A stretch of DNA of 64,000 bases, taken from NCBI GenBank assembly GCA_902516625.1, contig CABXYU010000002.1:1-64000 (forward strand), in the 5' to 3' direction. Source of the stretch: an uncultured Pelagibacteraceae bacterium (GTDB taxonomy: Bacteria; Pseudomonadota; Alphaproteobacteria; Pelagibacterales; Pelagibacteraceae). Positions 17,121 to 25,104 of the stretch are shown here, in pieces. Both the position numbers and the translations under genes were made by a program. Position 1 is the first letter of the stretch, and each line of letters opens with the position of its first letter. A model generated the notes under the pieces. The model saw only the letters and a program-made list of their open reading frames with translations. It ran no database searches and had not been told where the DNA came from.

Positions 17121-17486
17121 TTAATTTTTTTTAATAATAAATAACTTAAATATTGCTATGCCACCAATTAAAAATATCAATATTGGTAATAACCATAAAA
17201 AATATGTGTTTTTCTTAAATTCTGGTTCATATAATATCCATTCACCATATTTTTCTTTTAAATATTTATAAATTTGTTCCTCGTTAAAACCTTCATTTAA
17301 TTTTTTGTCCACAACTATTTTTAAACTATTAGCAAATTCAGAGTCTGAGTCATAAACAGATTGACCTTGACATATCAGACAGCGCAAATTTTTTGTGATC
17401 TCACTTTTTAAATCTTTTTCTTGTGCGTTTAAAAAATTAAAATTAATGAAAAAAAAAACGATGAAAAAATATTTAATCATATTCAT
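17121..17486 (-). CDS. ccmH: Cytochrome c maturation protein CcmH
   Basis: Membrane-anchored thiol-disulfide protein that reduces apocytochrome c before haem attachment. It has a signal peptide (about residues 1-21), the L-R-C-x-x-C-Q motif with C36 and C39, and a C-terminal membrane helix (TYFLWLLPILIFLIGGIAIF). At 121 residues it is the short CcmH form without the CcmI-like TPR domain. Its start overlaps the ccmG end by 4 bases. It should work with CcmG and CcmF encoded upstream. Confidence 0.95.
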   Translation of the reverse strand: MNMIKYFFIVFFFINFNFLNAQEKDLKSEITKNLRCLICQGQSVYDSDSEFANSLKIVVDKKLNEGFNEEQIYKYLKEKYGEWILYEPEFKKNTYFLWLLPILIFLIGGIAIFKLFIIKKN

Positions 17487-18001
17487 TTAATTATCTTTTT
17501 TATCTCTAATACAGATCTTTCATTTAAAGGCCCTACTATTTTCTTTAATATCTTTTTTTTATGGATTAAAAAAGTTTCAGGTACTCCAAACGCTCCCCAT
17601 TCGATTGCGAGGGTTCCATTTTTATCTAATATGATAATATTATATGGATTATTTAAATCTAAAAGAAATTTTTTTGCATTCTTTTTTTTATCTTTGTAGT
17701 TTAAGCCAATGATATCTAAATTTTTTTTTTTGCCTAGCTCAATTAAATAAATATGCTCTTCTCTACAAGGAACACACCATGAAGACCAAATATTTAATAA
17801 ATAAAATTTATCATCTTTAAAAATTTCATTAGAACTAATCATTTTTTCATTTTTAAAAAGATTGGCAGAAAAATTCGGTATTAACTTTTTGGAATTTGTA
17901 ACAGGTGTATAAGAATTTGTATTTTTTAATCCTTTATAAAATATTATGAATATTAAAAAAAAAAATATAATTAATAATGAAGGTAATATTCTAATTTTCA
18001 T
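17483..18001 (-). CDS. ccmG: Thiol:disulfide oxidoreductase CcmG/DsbE
   Basis: Periplasm-facing thioredoxin-fold protein that keeps the apocytochrome haem-binding cysteines reduced, through CcmH. The 172-residue protein has an N-terminal membrane anchor (about residues 8-24) and the active site W-C-V-P-C at 75-79, followed by the CcmG-type cis-Pro loop GVPETFLI. It overlaps ccmF by 11 bases and ccmH by 4 bases, giving tight coupling within the operon. Confidence 0.95.
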   Translation of the reverse strand: MKIRILPSLLIIFFFLIFIIFYKGLKNTNSYTPVTNSKKLIPNFSANLFKNEKMISSNEIFKDDKFYLLNIWSSWCVPCREEHIYLIELGKKKNLDIIGLNYKDKKKNAKKFLLDLNNPYNIIILDKNGTLAIEWGAFGVPETFLIHKKKILKKIVGPLNERSVLEIKKIIK

Positions 18002-19868
18002 GTCTTTTTTTTAGTAAACTTGTAAAACCTCCAATAGTGATTATTAATGTTGAAATCCAAATCCAAATCATGAAAGGTTTAGTTTGATATCTAATATTAA
18101 AATATTCTTGATTGTTTACATAATTCATAGTCATAAATTTATCTGACCATAAACTTATTTTAATATCCGCTTCACTAGTAACTATGTTGGGTTGATTGTA
18201 GATTCTTAGCTCAGGGTATAATATTTCAGTATCTCCTTTGGAATTTTCAATATTAAATTTTCCAACTAAAGATTCATAATTACTAATTGTATTTTGATTT
18301 AGGCTTTCAAAACTTATCTTCAAATCCTTCGATTGAAAACTTTCTCCAATTTTAAGGTTTGTAATTACCTCTTTGGAAAGAAAATTATTAAATAAAATAC
18401 TTAAAATAAGTAAACTAAAACCAAAATGAGCTATATTTTGAGAAAAATTATTTATCTTATTTTTGAAAAAATCTTTTAGGGACACAAAAAATAAGTAAAA
18501 AGCGGAAGATAGTAAAATTGTGTTAAATAGGAATTTTACCTTAATAGTACTCATAATCAAAAAAGAAATTAAAAAGGAAATGATAAAAAATAAAATTAAA
18601 TTAATTTTATTTTTTAAATTAGATTTTATCCACTTCAATTTTGGTCCTATTGCCATAGCTATCAAAAAAGGAATTAAAAAAGGTAAAATTAATTTATGAT
18701 AAAAGGGTGGTCCAACAGATATTTTATCTGATGTTATGACTTCTAAAAAAATTGGATAAGTTGTTCCAAGCAGAACAACAGAAAGAAAATACATCATAAA
18801 CCAGTTATTAACGAGTATTGAAGTTTCTTTACTCATCCAATAAATCGATCCCAATTCTTTTTTTTCATTTTTAAAAAAAAATATGAAAATCAAAATTGAC
18901 AAAAAAATTAGAGTAAATAGAAATATTAATATGTATAAACCTCTCTCTGGATCGTTCGCAAAAGTGTGAATAGAATTTAAAATTCCTGATCTCACAAGAA
19001 AAGTTCCACACATACTTAATGTGAATGTTGATATAGACAGAACTATTACCCATGAACTCAATATTAATCTTTTCTCAAAAACAGTAATACAATGAATCAA
19101 GGTAACAAGAGCTAACCATGGCATTAATGAAATATTTTCTACAGGATCCCAGAACCAAAACCCGCCCCATCCTAATTCATAATAAGCCCATATAGATCCG
19201 AGTAAAATTCCAAAAGTTAAAAATATCCAAGAAGTAACCGCCCATTTTTTTATGTGAGATGCCCATTCTCTTGAAACTTGATCTGCACAAATAGCACCAA
19301 GTACTGATGAAAAGATAATAGAAGTTCCAACATATCCCAAATATAAAATTGGTGGATGAATTGCAAGTGCTGGATCCTGAAGTATAGGATTTAATCCTAA
19401 TCCCTCGTTCGGTGTTGGATAAATATAATTAAATGGATTGGAGGTTTTAATTAAAAATATAAAAAAACCAATTACAATTATTTGTTGGAATAAAGTAGTA
19501 AAAATTTTGTAATCTTTCGGCTGACTTTTGGATCTAAATAAGAATATTAATAAGTATAGTGTTAAAACTAATAGCCATAGTAATAAACTTCCCTCGTGAT
19601 TACCCCAAGTTCCTGTAATTTTATAAAACAATGGTTCAGTTGTATGTGAATTATTAAAAACTGTCTCATTGCTAAAATCAGAATTTATAAATGATAAAAT
19701 TAATGAGAAAAAACTTACCACTACTAAAAAAAATTGAGTGACAATAGAAACAGTAATTCTTTGGTCAAATTTTTCAGAATTTCTCAAATTCTTAATAGAT
19801 AAGAAAACTATTGATAAAGAAATTACTAATCCAATTATCAATGAATAATATCCAATTAAATTTATCAA
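17991..19868 (-). CDS. ccmF: Cytochrome c haem lyase subunit CcmF
   Basis: Large inner-membrane protein that attaches haem from CcmE to apocytochrome c. At 625 residues with many membrane helices it is close to the family length. The tryptophan-rich WGGFWFWDPVENISLMPW signature of the haem-handling domain is present, as is the upstream GTWGNHEGSLLLW stretch. It lies 2 bases after ccmE and overlaps ccmG by 11 bases. Confidence 0.96.
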   Translation of the reverse strand: MINLIGYYSLIIGLVISLSIVFLSIKNLRNSEKFDQRITVSIVTQFFLVVVSFFSLILSFINSDFSNETVFNNSHTTEPLFYKITGTWGNHEGSLLLWLLVLTLYLLIFLFRSKSQPKDYKIFTTLFQQIIVIGFFIFLIKTSNPFNYIYPTPNEGLGLNPILQDPALAIHPPILYLGYVGTSIIFSSVLGAICADQVSREWASHIKKWAVTSWIFLTFGILLGSIWAYYELGWGGFWFWDPVENISLMPWLALVTLIHCITVFEKRLILSSWVIVLSISTFTLSMCGTFLVRSGILNSIHTFANDPERGLYILIFLFTLIFLSILIFIFFFKNEKKELGSIYWMSKETSILVNNWFMMYFLSVVLLGTTYPIFLEVITSDKISVGPPFYHKLILPFLIPFLIAMAIGPKLKWIKSNLKNKINLILFFIISFLISFLIMSTIKVKFLFNTILLSSAFYLFFVSLKDFFKNKINNFSQNIAHFGFSLLILSILFNNFLSKEVITNLKIGESFQSKDLKISFESLNQNTISNYESLVGKFNIENSKGDTEILYPELRIYNQPNIVTSEADIKISLWSDKFMTMNYVNNQEYFNIRYQTKPFMIWIWISTLIITIGGFTSLLKKRHEN

Positions 19869-19870
19869 AA

Positions 19871-20290
19871 TTATTTCTCCTGTAATGCCTCTTTTACTTC
19901 TGGAGGCATATAATTTTCATCGTGTTTGGCTAAAATTTTAGTAGCAACAAAAAAATTTTTATCCTTTAAATATCCTTCAGCAACTACTCCTTTACCCTCT
20001 GAAAATAAATTGGGTATCACACCCGAGTAACTTACATTTAATTCATTATTTAGGTCTGTTATTATAAAATTTACCTCATTGTTTCTAATTTCTATTGAAC
20101 TCTCTTTCACCATACCACCTATTCTTATCTTCTCTTTTTTTACATTATTGAGAGTTTTGATATCAGAGGGGGATTGAAAATAAATTACATTTTCCTCAAG
20201 TGATTTTAAAATAAGAAATGTAGTTAAAGCTAAAATTGTTAAAGCAACGAAAATAAAAAGAAATCTTAATTTAACCTTATGACCATACAT
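19871..20290 (-). CDS. ccmE: Haem chaperone CcmE
   Basis: Carries haem covalently between CcmC and CcmF on the periplasmic side of the membrane. The 139-residue protein has an N-terminal anchor (about residues 9-28), an OB-fold with RIGGMV at 57-61, and the haem-binding motif H-D-E-N-Y with His123 and Tyr127, followed by MPPEV as in the family. It starts 10 bases after ccmD and ends 2 bases before ccmF. Confidence 0.96.
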   Translation of the reverse strand: MYGHKVKLRFLFIFVALTILALTTFLILKSLEENVIYFQSPSDIKTLNNVKKEKIRIGGMVKESSIEIRNNEVNFIITDLNNELNVSYSGVIPNLFSEGKGVVAEGYLKDKNFFVATKILAKHDENYMPPEVKEALQEK

Positions 20291-20300
20291 GGTTCAAAAG

Positions 20301-20528
20301 TTAAACACTCGTGTAATTAGACAGAATTTCTTTATTTATACTTTGGGATTTTGCAAATGCGGCACTTTCAGAATTAAGTGTTCCAAATTTTTTTACAAAC
20401 TTTTTCTTCTCTTTTGCATATTGAACTGCTGTTAATGTGTATAAATATGCAAAACTAAAAATAGTAAAAACAAAAGCGGACCAAACGTAAACTCCGTAAC
20501 CATTCATAAATATAAATGTATTTATCAT
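20301..20528 (-). CDS. ccmD: Haem exporter protein CcmD
   Basis: Small one-helix membrane protein that helps release haem-loaded CcmE. The 75 residues begin with a short hydrophilic segment, then the CcmD-like GYGVYVWSAFVFTIFSFAYLY helix region, then a Lys-rich cytoplasmic tail that is longer than usual and ends in a Ser/Asn-rich stretch. The assignment rests on that helix plus the position between ccmC (4-base overlap) and ccmE (10-base gap). Confidence 0.82.
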   Translation of the reverse strand: MINTFIFMNGYGVYVWSAFVFTIFSFAYLYTLTAVQYAKEKKKFVKKFGTLNSESAAFAKSQSINKEILSNYTSV

Positions 20529-21232
20529 AATCTGTCTAAACCTTTATTTTTTATCTTTATCAGTTCTGTATTATATTTCATTAAAAAAATTAATAATGAA
20601 AATAGTGCAAATGCCGCAGTCATTATAATCAAAGGGAATAACATAGATTCATGTATAGTAGACTTGGACAAAATATTTATCGAAGCTTGTTGATGTAAAG
20701 TATTCCACCAATCGACTGAATATTTAATTATAGGAACATTTATAATTCCTAAAATTGTAATTGATGTGGTAATTTTTAATACATTATCACTTTTTTCATA
20801 AATTCTCCAAGCGAGCAGGTACATTAAATAAAATAAAGATAAAATTAACATTGATGTTATTCTTGCATCCCAAGCCCACCAGGTTCCCCAAGTTGGCTTA
20901 CCCCAAATTGATCCAGTAACTAAAGCAATTACACAAAATACAAAACCTGAAGGTGCTAAACTTTTTGTAATTAAAAAAAAATTTCTTATCTTAAAAATAA
21001 AACCGACAATCGATAAAACTGTTAAAGTTGTAAATATACCAATACTAATCCAGGCTGCTGGTACATGCACATACATTATTCTTACTGAATGACTTTGTTT
21101 ATAATCCTCTGGTGATAAAAATAGACTTTCAGTTAATCCTATTGAAAATAAAATGATAAAAAGAAAAAGGACATACTTTGGAGCTTTCGATGTAATTGAA
21201 AAAATTTTATTTGGTTCAAAATATTTTAACAT
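20525..21232 (-). CDS. ccmC: Haem exporter protein CcmC
   Basis: Inner-membrane protein that transfers haem to CcmE. The 235 residues contain six hydrophobic segments and the tryptophan-rich W-G-T-W-W-A-W-D signature at about 114-121, plus His residues in VHVPAAW and LHQQAS that bracket the haem site. It is first in the ccm run. No ccmA or ccmB, whose ABC transporter usually precedes ccmC, is present in this window; the upstream gene is hspQ. Confidence 0.95.
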   Translation of the reverse strand: MLKYFEPNKIFSITSKAPKYVLFLFIILFSIGLTESLFLSPEDYKQSHSVRIMYVHVPAAWISIGIFTTLTVLSIVGFIFKIRNFFLITKSLAPSGFVFCVIALVTGSIWGKPTWGTWWAWDARITSMLILSLFYLMYLLAWRIYEKSDNVLKITTSITILGIINVPIIKYSVDWWNTLHQQASINILSKSTIHESMLFPLIIMTAAFALFSLLIFLMKYNTELIKIKNKGLDRL

Positions 21233-21411
21233 AATTTTATTTTAGATTAATTTTTGGAAATTTATTAGGAAATAATTGTCTGATCAAGAATGTAGAGGGA
21301 GATAATAATGAAGGGTAAATATAAACACTCTTGACCAGAAATATGCTTATTTGATAAAACATTGCTGTGTCAAAGATTTGAGCTAATTGTGTTTAAAAGA
21401 TGATAATTGAG
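21233..21411 (-). other. 179-base spacer between hspQ and ccmC
   Basis: This is the largest gap in the window. It holds an imperfect inverted repeat, 21279-21289 with 21329-21339 (11 positions, one mismatch that is a G-U pair on the minus strand) with 39 bases between. It also holds an exact TTGACA -35 on the minus strand (21368-21373) that could serve the ccm operon, without a strong -10. The 11-base TTGAGCTAATT occurs twice, at 21378-21388 and 21408-21418; the second copy covers the hspQ stop codon. No ORF is convincing. Confidence 0.4.
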
Positions 21412-21732
21412 CTAATTTGATTGTTTGAAGTAACTTGAACCCTTTTTTCCTGAAAAAATTTCCTCAATTAAAGGATGTTTAATTGGCTCATCAGAGTCAT
21501 CTGATAATAAATTCTGCTCAGATACATAGGCCTCATAAGTTATTTCATCATTTTCAGCTAAAAGGTGATAAAAAGGCTGATCTTTTCTAGGTCTCACATT
21601 TTTTGGTATAGATTGATACCATTCTTCAGAATTATTAAATTCAAAATCAACATCATATATCACTCCTCTAAATTCGAAGTGTTTATGTTTAACTATATCA
21701 CCAATGGAAAATTTTGCTTTTTGAATTGCCAT
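21412..21732 (-). CDS. hspQ: Heat shock protein HspQ
   Basis: Small hemimethylated-DNA-binding-type protein that, in E. coli, regulates Lon proteolysis. The 106 residues match the YccV/HspQ domain: AKFSIGDIVKHKHFEFRGV at the start, then YDVDFEF, RPRKDQPFYHLL and YVSEQNL, ending with the family HPLIEEIF. It is transcribed towards ccmC but probably has its own promoter: a heat-shock-type element lies 7 bases before the ATG. No Shine-Dalgarno is visible. Confidence 0.93.
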   Translation of the reverse strand: MAIQKAKFSIGDIVKHKHFEFRGVIYDVDFEFNNSEEWYQSIPKNVRPRKDQPFYHLLAENDEITYEAYVSEQNLLSDDSDEPIKHPLIEEIFSGKKGSSYFKQSN

Positions 21733-21739
21733 TAAGATT

Positions 21740-21767
21740 AGTATGGGTATTTAAAAATAAAAATCAA
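21740..21767 (-). promoter_or_regulatory. Candidate heat-shock (RpoH-type) promoter of hspQ
   Basis: On the minus strand TTGATT (21762-21767), 14 bases, then CCCATACT (21740-21747) resembles the sigma-32 pattern TTGAA ... CCCCATNT. It ends 7 bases before the hspQ ATG, so the transcript would have little or no leader. The same architecture is seen before hslV. Confidence 0.5.
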
Positions 21768-21820
21768 TAAGAAAAATTTAAAGTTTTTATGAAATAATTA
21801 TTTGTGTTAATATATTTCAA

Positions 21821-22375
21821 GTGAATAAATCTTTTTTAAAGTTTTTAAGCGATTTTGGCCCATTAATCATTTTTTTTTACTACTACTACGATAGTGGGAA
21901 AAACTTAAAAGTAGCAATTCCTCCTTTAATTATTGCGACAATAATAGCAGTAACTATAATTTGGTTTTTAGAGAAAAAAATTCCAAAAGTTCCTCTTTTA
22001 AGTGGAATATTGATCACTTTTTTTGGCGGCTTAACAATTTATTTCGATAATCCAGTTTTTATTTATATCAAACCTACAATAATTAATATTTTATTTGGCT
22101 CAGTTTTAATTTTTGGAAAATACTTTTCAGATGAGCCTATTCTTAAAAAACTTATGGGAAAATCTATTTCACTTACTAGTAAGGGATGGGAAATATTAAA
22201 CCAAAGATGGATTTATTTTTTCTTTGGTTTGGCACTTATAAATGAGTTAGTGTGGAGAACACAATCTGAGGAATTTTGGGTAAACTTTAAAGTTTGGGGT
22301 TTATTACCTATTACTTTAATCTTTACAGGTTTTCAAATTGGACTAATAAATAAATATAAAACTGATGAACAGTAA
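21821..22375 (+). CDS. yciB: Inner membrane septation protein A (YciB/IspZ family)
   Basis: Five-helix inner membrane protein linked to cell envelope maintenance and septation. The 184 residues show the family features: LKFLSDFGPLIIFFYYYY at the N-terminus, WFLEKK, SGILITFFGGLTIYF, and the C-terminal FALINELVWRTQSEEFWVNFK signature. It uses a GTG start with a long A+T-rich upstream region. The stop overlaps the DUF2794 start by 11 bases. In related alphaproteobacteria this gene commonly follows ftsY, which here is 18 kb away. Confidence 0.93.
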   Translation: MNKSFLKFLSDFGPLIIFFYYYYDSGKNLKVAIPPLIIATIIAVTIIWFLEKKIPKVPLLSGILITFFGGLTIYFDNPVFIYIKPTIINILFGSVLIFGKYFSDEPILKKLMGKSISLTSKGWEILNQRWIYFFFGLALINELVWRTQSEEFWVNFKVWGLLPITLIFTGFQIGLINKYKTDEQ

Positions 22376-22706
22376 TCTGAGGCTAGTAATCAATAATGCT
22401 AATTGTAAAAGCATTGAAGATAAACACTTTTTTGAAAAAGATGAATTAAAAATTATTTTAGATTTATATGCTAAAATGGTATCTGAAGGATCGTGGAGAG
22501 ACTACGGTCTCAACATATCAAGTAAACAAATAGGGTTTAGTGTTTTTAAAAATACTACAGAAAATGCACTTTATAAAATATGTAAAAATTTTAAGCCAAA
22601 AAATAAAAATTTGAAATACCATATAACTGATACAAATGGAAAAATACTCAAAAACTCATTTGACTTAAATGTCTTATTAAAAAATACAAACTGGAAAAAA
22701 CTTTAG
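22365..22706 (+). CDS. DUF2794 family protein
   Basis: Small cytosolic protein of a family found widely in alphaproteobacteria, function unknown. The 113 residues show the conserved pattern: a FEKDEL entry, LYAKMVSEGSWRDYGL with its Gly-x-Trp-Arg-Asp-Tyr core, FSVFK, LYKICK and a C-terminal DTNGKILKNSFDLNVLL segment. It overlaps yciB by 11 bases and converges on the BI-1 gene with an 8-base gap. Confidence 0.88.
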   Translation: MNSNLRLVINNANCKSIEDKHFFEKDELKIILDLYAKMVSEGSWRDYGLNISSKQIGFSVFKNTTENALYKICKNFKPKNKNLKYHITDTNGKILKNSFDLNVLLKNTNWKKL

Positions 22707-22714
22707 AGATTAGA

Positions 22715-23476
22715 TTATCTTCTTTGACCAAAAAGTCTCAATAACATTATAAATAAATTAATAAAGTCTAAATATAGTGTTAAAGCACCCATTACTGCTT
22801 TTTTACCAATTAATTCACCTGTATCACTTGCGACGTACATGTTTTTAATTTTTTGAGTATCATATGCAGTCAGACCTACAAATATCAATACTCCCAAAAT
22901 TGAGATTACAAAATACATCATAGAAGATTTCATAAAAATATTAACGATTGAAGCTATAATAATTCCTATTAATCCCATCATCAAAAAAGATCCAAGTTTA
23001 GTAAGATCTCTTTTGGTTGTATAACCGTAGATGCTCATCGCTCCGAAGGTTGCAGAAGTAATGAAGAACACTCTTGTTACACTCATGCCAGTATAAATTA
23101 GTAAAATTGACGATAAGGATAATCCCATTAAAGCGGCAAAAACCCAAAATGTCGTTTGTGCTTTTGATGCACTCATTTTATTAATACCAAAACTCATATA
23201 AAAAACAATTCCTAGCGGGGCTAACATAACAAGCCATTTTAAACCAGACATATAAATTGCTTTACCCATCTGTGTCAGTCCTACAATCGATCCAGATGCA
23301 TCGGTTATCACTGACATTTTGAACGTTAAAAGAGCAATTATTCCAGTAAGTAAAACTCCTGTTGCCATGTAGTTATAAACTTTGAGCATGTAAGCTCTCA
23401 AGCCTTCATCCATTACTGCAGTCTCTTGGGCGACTGATTTAGCTCTAGCTAAAATTCCTTTTTTATCAAATTCCAT
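22715..23476 (-). CDS. Bax inhibitor-1/YccA family membrane protein
   Basis: Seven-helix inner membrane protein of the BI-1 (TMBIM) family; bacterial members are pH-sensitive calcium leak channels or modulators of FtsH. The 253 residues have the N-terminal RAYMLKVYNYMATGVLLTG entry, seven hydrophobic segments, and the C-terminal family signature LTAYDTQKIKNMY followed by GALTLYLDFINLFIMLLRLFG. The Asp pair expected for pH sensing is present in TAYD and YLDFIN. It is divergent from the aldo/keto reductase. Confidence 0.93.
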   Translation of the reverse strand: MEFDKKGILARAKSVAQETAVMDEGLRAYMLKVYNYMATGVLLTGIIALLTFKMSVITDASGSIVGLTQMGKAIYMSGLKWLVMLAPLGIVFYMSFGINKMSASKAQTTFWVFAALMGLSLSSILLIYTGMSVTRVFFITSATFGAMSIYGYTTKRDLTKLGSFLMMGLIGIIIASIVNIFMKSSMMYFVISILGVLIFVGLTAYDTQKIKNMYVASDTGELIGKKAVMGALTLYLDFINLFIMLLRLFGQRR

Positions 23477-23557
23477 AATATATAAGATATATAATCTTTT
23501 ACTAATTATTCAAGATACCTTAAAAGGTCCTAATAAAAATAAATTCTTAAAACCTTG

Positions 23558-24598
23558 ATGAATTACAAAAAATTGGGAAATACTGATATCAAAATAAGTA
23601 CAATTTGTCTCGGTACAATGACTTGGGGTGAACAAAACACAGAAGAGGAAGGTTTTAAGCAAATGGATTATGCCTTAGATCAAGGTGTAAATTTTTGGGA
23701 TACAGCAGAAATTTATTCCATTCCTATGAGGGCAGAAACTTATGGAGAAACAGAACGAATTATAGGAAATTGGTTTCAAAAAACAAAAAAGAGAGACAAA
23801 GTTGTTATTGCAACTAAAGTTTGTGGAAAAACTTCGAATAAGTATATTAGAGGTGGTGGAAATAATTTTGGAAAGAAAAAAATTACTTTAGCTTTAGAGG
23901 AAAGTCTTAAACGATTAAAAACTGACTATATAGATCTATACCAACTACACTGGCCAGAAAGAAATACAAATTTTTTTGGAATGCATGGTTACGAGCATGA
24001 TGAAAATGACAATGATTGGACACCTTTTGAAGAAATTCTTGAAAGTCTCCAAAAATTTATTGATCAAGGTAAAATAAGATACATAGGTTTATCCAATGAA
24101 ACAGCCTGGGGTTTATCAAAATTTCTTGAGATCTCTAAAGTAAAAAATCTTCCAAAAATGATGTCAGTCCAAAATCCATACAATTTACTTAACAGAACTT
24201 ATGAAGTTGGATTAGCTGAAATCTCAGTGAGAGAGAAAAGCGGATTATTAGCTTATTCACCATTGGCATTTGGTTATCTTACTGGAAAATATAGAAATTA
24301 TAATCTCCCAGAAAAATCTAGGATGAAATTGTTTAAAGATTTTACAAGATATAAAAACGAAAACGGTCAAAAAGCTATTGAAGAATATTACAATTTATCA
24401 AAAAAATTTAATGTAGACTTTGCCCAGATGTCTTTGAAATTTTGTGAAATACAGCCATTTATGACCAGTGTAATTATTGGGGCGACGACAATGGAACAGT
24501 TGAAAACAAATATAGAAAGTGTAAATGTAAGTTTGTCAAATGAGTTGATAAATGAAATTAATAATATTCAAAAAAAATATCCAAACCCATGTCCATAA
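23558..24598 (+). CDS. Aldo/keto reductase (Tas-like)
   Basis: NADPH-dependent (beta/alpha)8-barrel oxidoreductase of unknown substrate. The 346 residues contain the family catalytic Asp in DTAEIYS (with Tyr four residues later), Lys in VIATKVCG and His in YQLHWPERN, and a C-terminal coenzyme stretch SVIIGATTMEQLKTNI. The insert between the first helix and strand 3, and the PERNTNFFG loop, resemble E. coli Tas. I chose the ATG at 23558 over the TTG one codon earlier. It overlaps the IalB-like gene by 10 bases. Confidence 0.92.
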   Translation: MNYKKLGNTDIKISTICLGTMTWGEQNTEEEGFKQMDYALDQGVNFWDTAEIYSIPMRAETYGETERIIGNWFQKTKKRDKVVIATKVCGKTSNKYIRGGGNNFGKKKITLALEESLKRLKTDYIDLYQLHWPERNTNFFGMHGYEHDENDNDWTPFEEILESLQKFIDQGKIRYIGLSNETAWGLSKFLEISKVKNLPKMMSVQNPYNLLNRTYEVGLAEISVREKSGLLAYSPLAFGYLTGKYRNYNLPEKSRMKLFKDFTRYKNENGQKAIEEYYNLSKKFNVDFAQMSLKFCEIQPFMTSVIIGATTMEQLKTNIESVNVSLSNELINEINNIQKKYPNPCP

Positions 24599-25101
24599 TT
24601 AAAAAAATTTTACCTTTATTTGTAATAGTTTTAGTCACATCTGTTTCTAAAGTTTATGCACAAGACTTAAAAAAAGTAGGAAAATATAAAGACTGGGAAG
24701 TAATGGTGATGTCTGAAGCTTCAGGTAAAGTGTGTTTTGCACAATCAACTCCTGTATTACAAGCACCAAAAAAAAATAAAAGGGAAGCAAGATTATTTGT
24801 TACTTTTAGACCTGGTGAAAAAATTTTAAACGAGATTAGCACCACTGCTGGTTATGAGTTTAACAAAAATAATTCTGTTTTAGCAACCTCGGGAAATAAC
24901 AAGTTTAAATTTGATATTAAACAACAAGGTTTTGCTTGGATGACAAGTGCTAAAAAAGAAAAGATAATGGTGAAAGTTATGAAGAAAGGATCTAGGATTA
25001 TGGTAACAGGATATAATAATAAAGGATCTCAAACCATCGATCATTACTCTCTTCTAGGATTTACTAAAGCGTATAAGACTGCAAAAAAAGCTTGCAGTTA
25101 A
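24589..25101 (+). CDS. Invasion-associated locus B (IalB)-like exported protein
   Basis: Small periplasmic protein of the IalB family, common in alphaproteobacteria and of unclear function; the invasion name comes from Bartonella. The 170 residues have a signal peptide (cleavage probably after VYAQ, residue 25), then the family pattern: KYKDWEVMVMSEASGKVCFAQS, a VTFRPGEKILNEIS strand, MKKGSRIMVTGYNNKGSQTIDHYSLLGFTKAY, and a C-terminal Cys that likely pairs with the first. It overlaps the aldo/keto reductase by 10 bases and ends 3 bases before argG. Confidence 0.88.
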   Translation: MSIIKKILPLFVIVLVTSVSKVYAQDLKKVGKYKDWEVMVMSEASGKVCFAQSTPVLQAPKKNKREARLFVTFRPGEKILNEISTTAGYEFNKNNSVLATSGNNKFKFDIKQQGFAWMTSAKKEKIMVKVMKKGSRIMVTGYNNKGSQTIDHYSLLGFTKAYKTAKKACS

Positions 25102-25104
25102 TTA

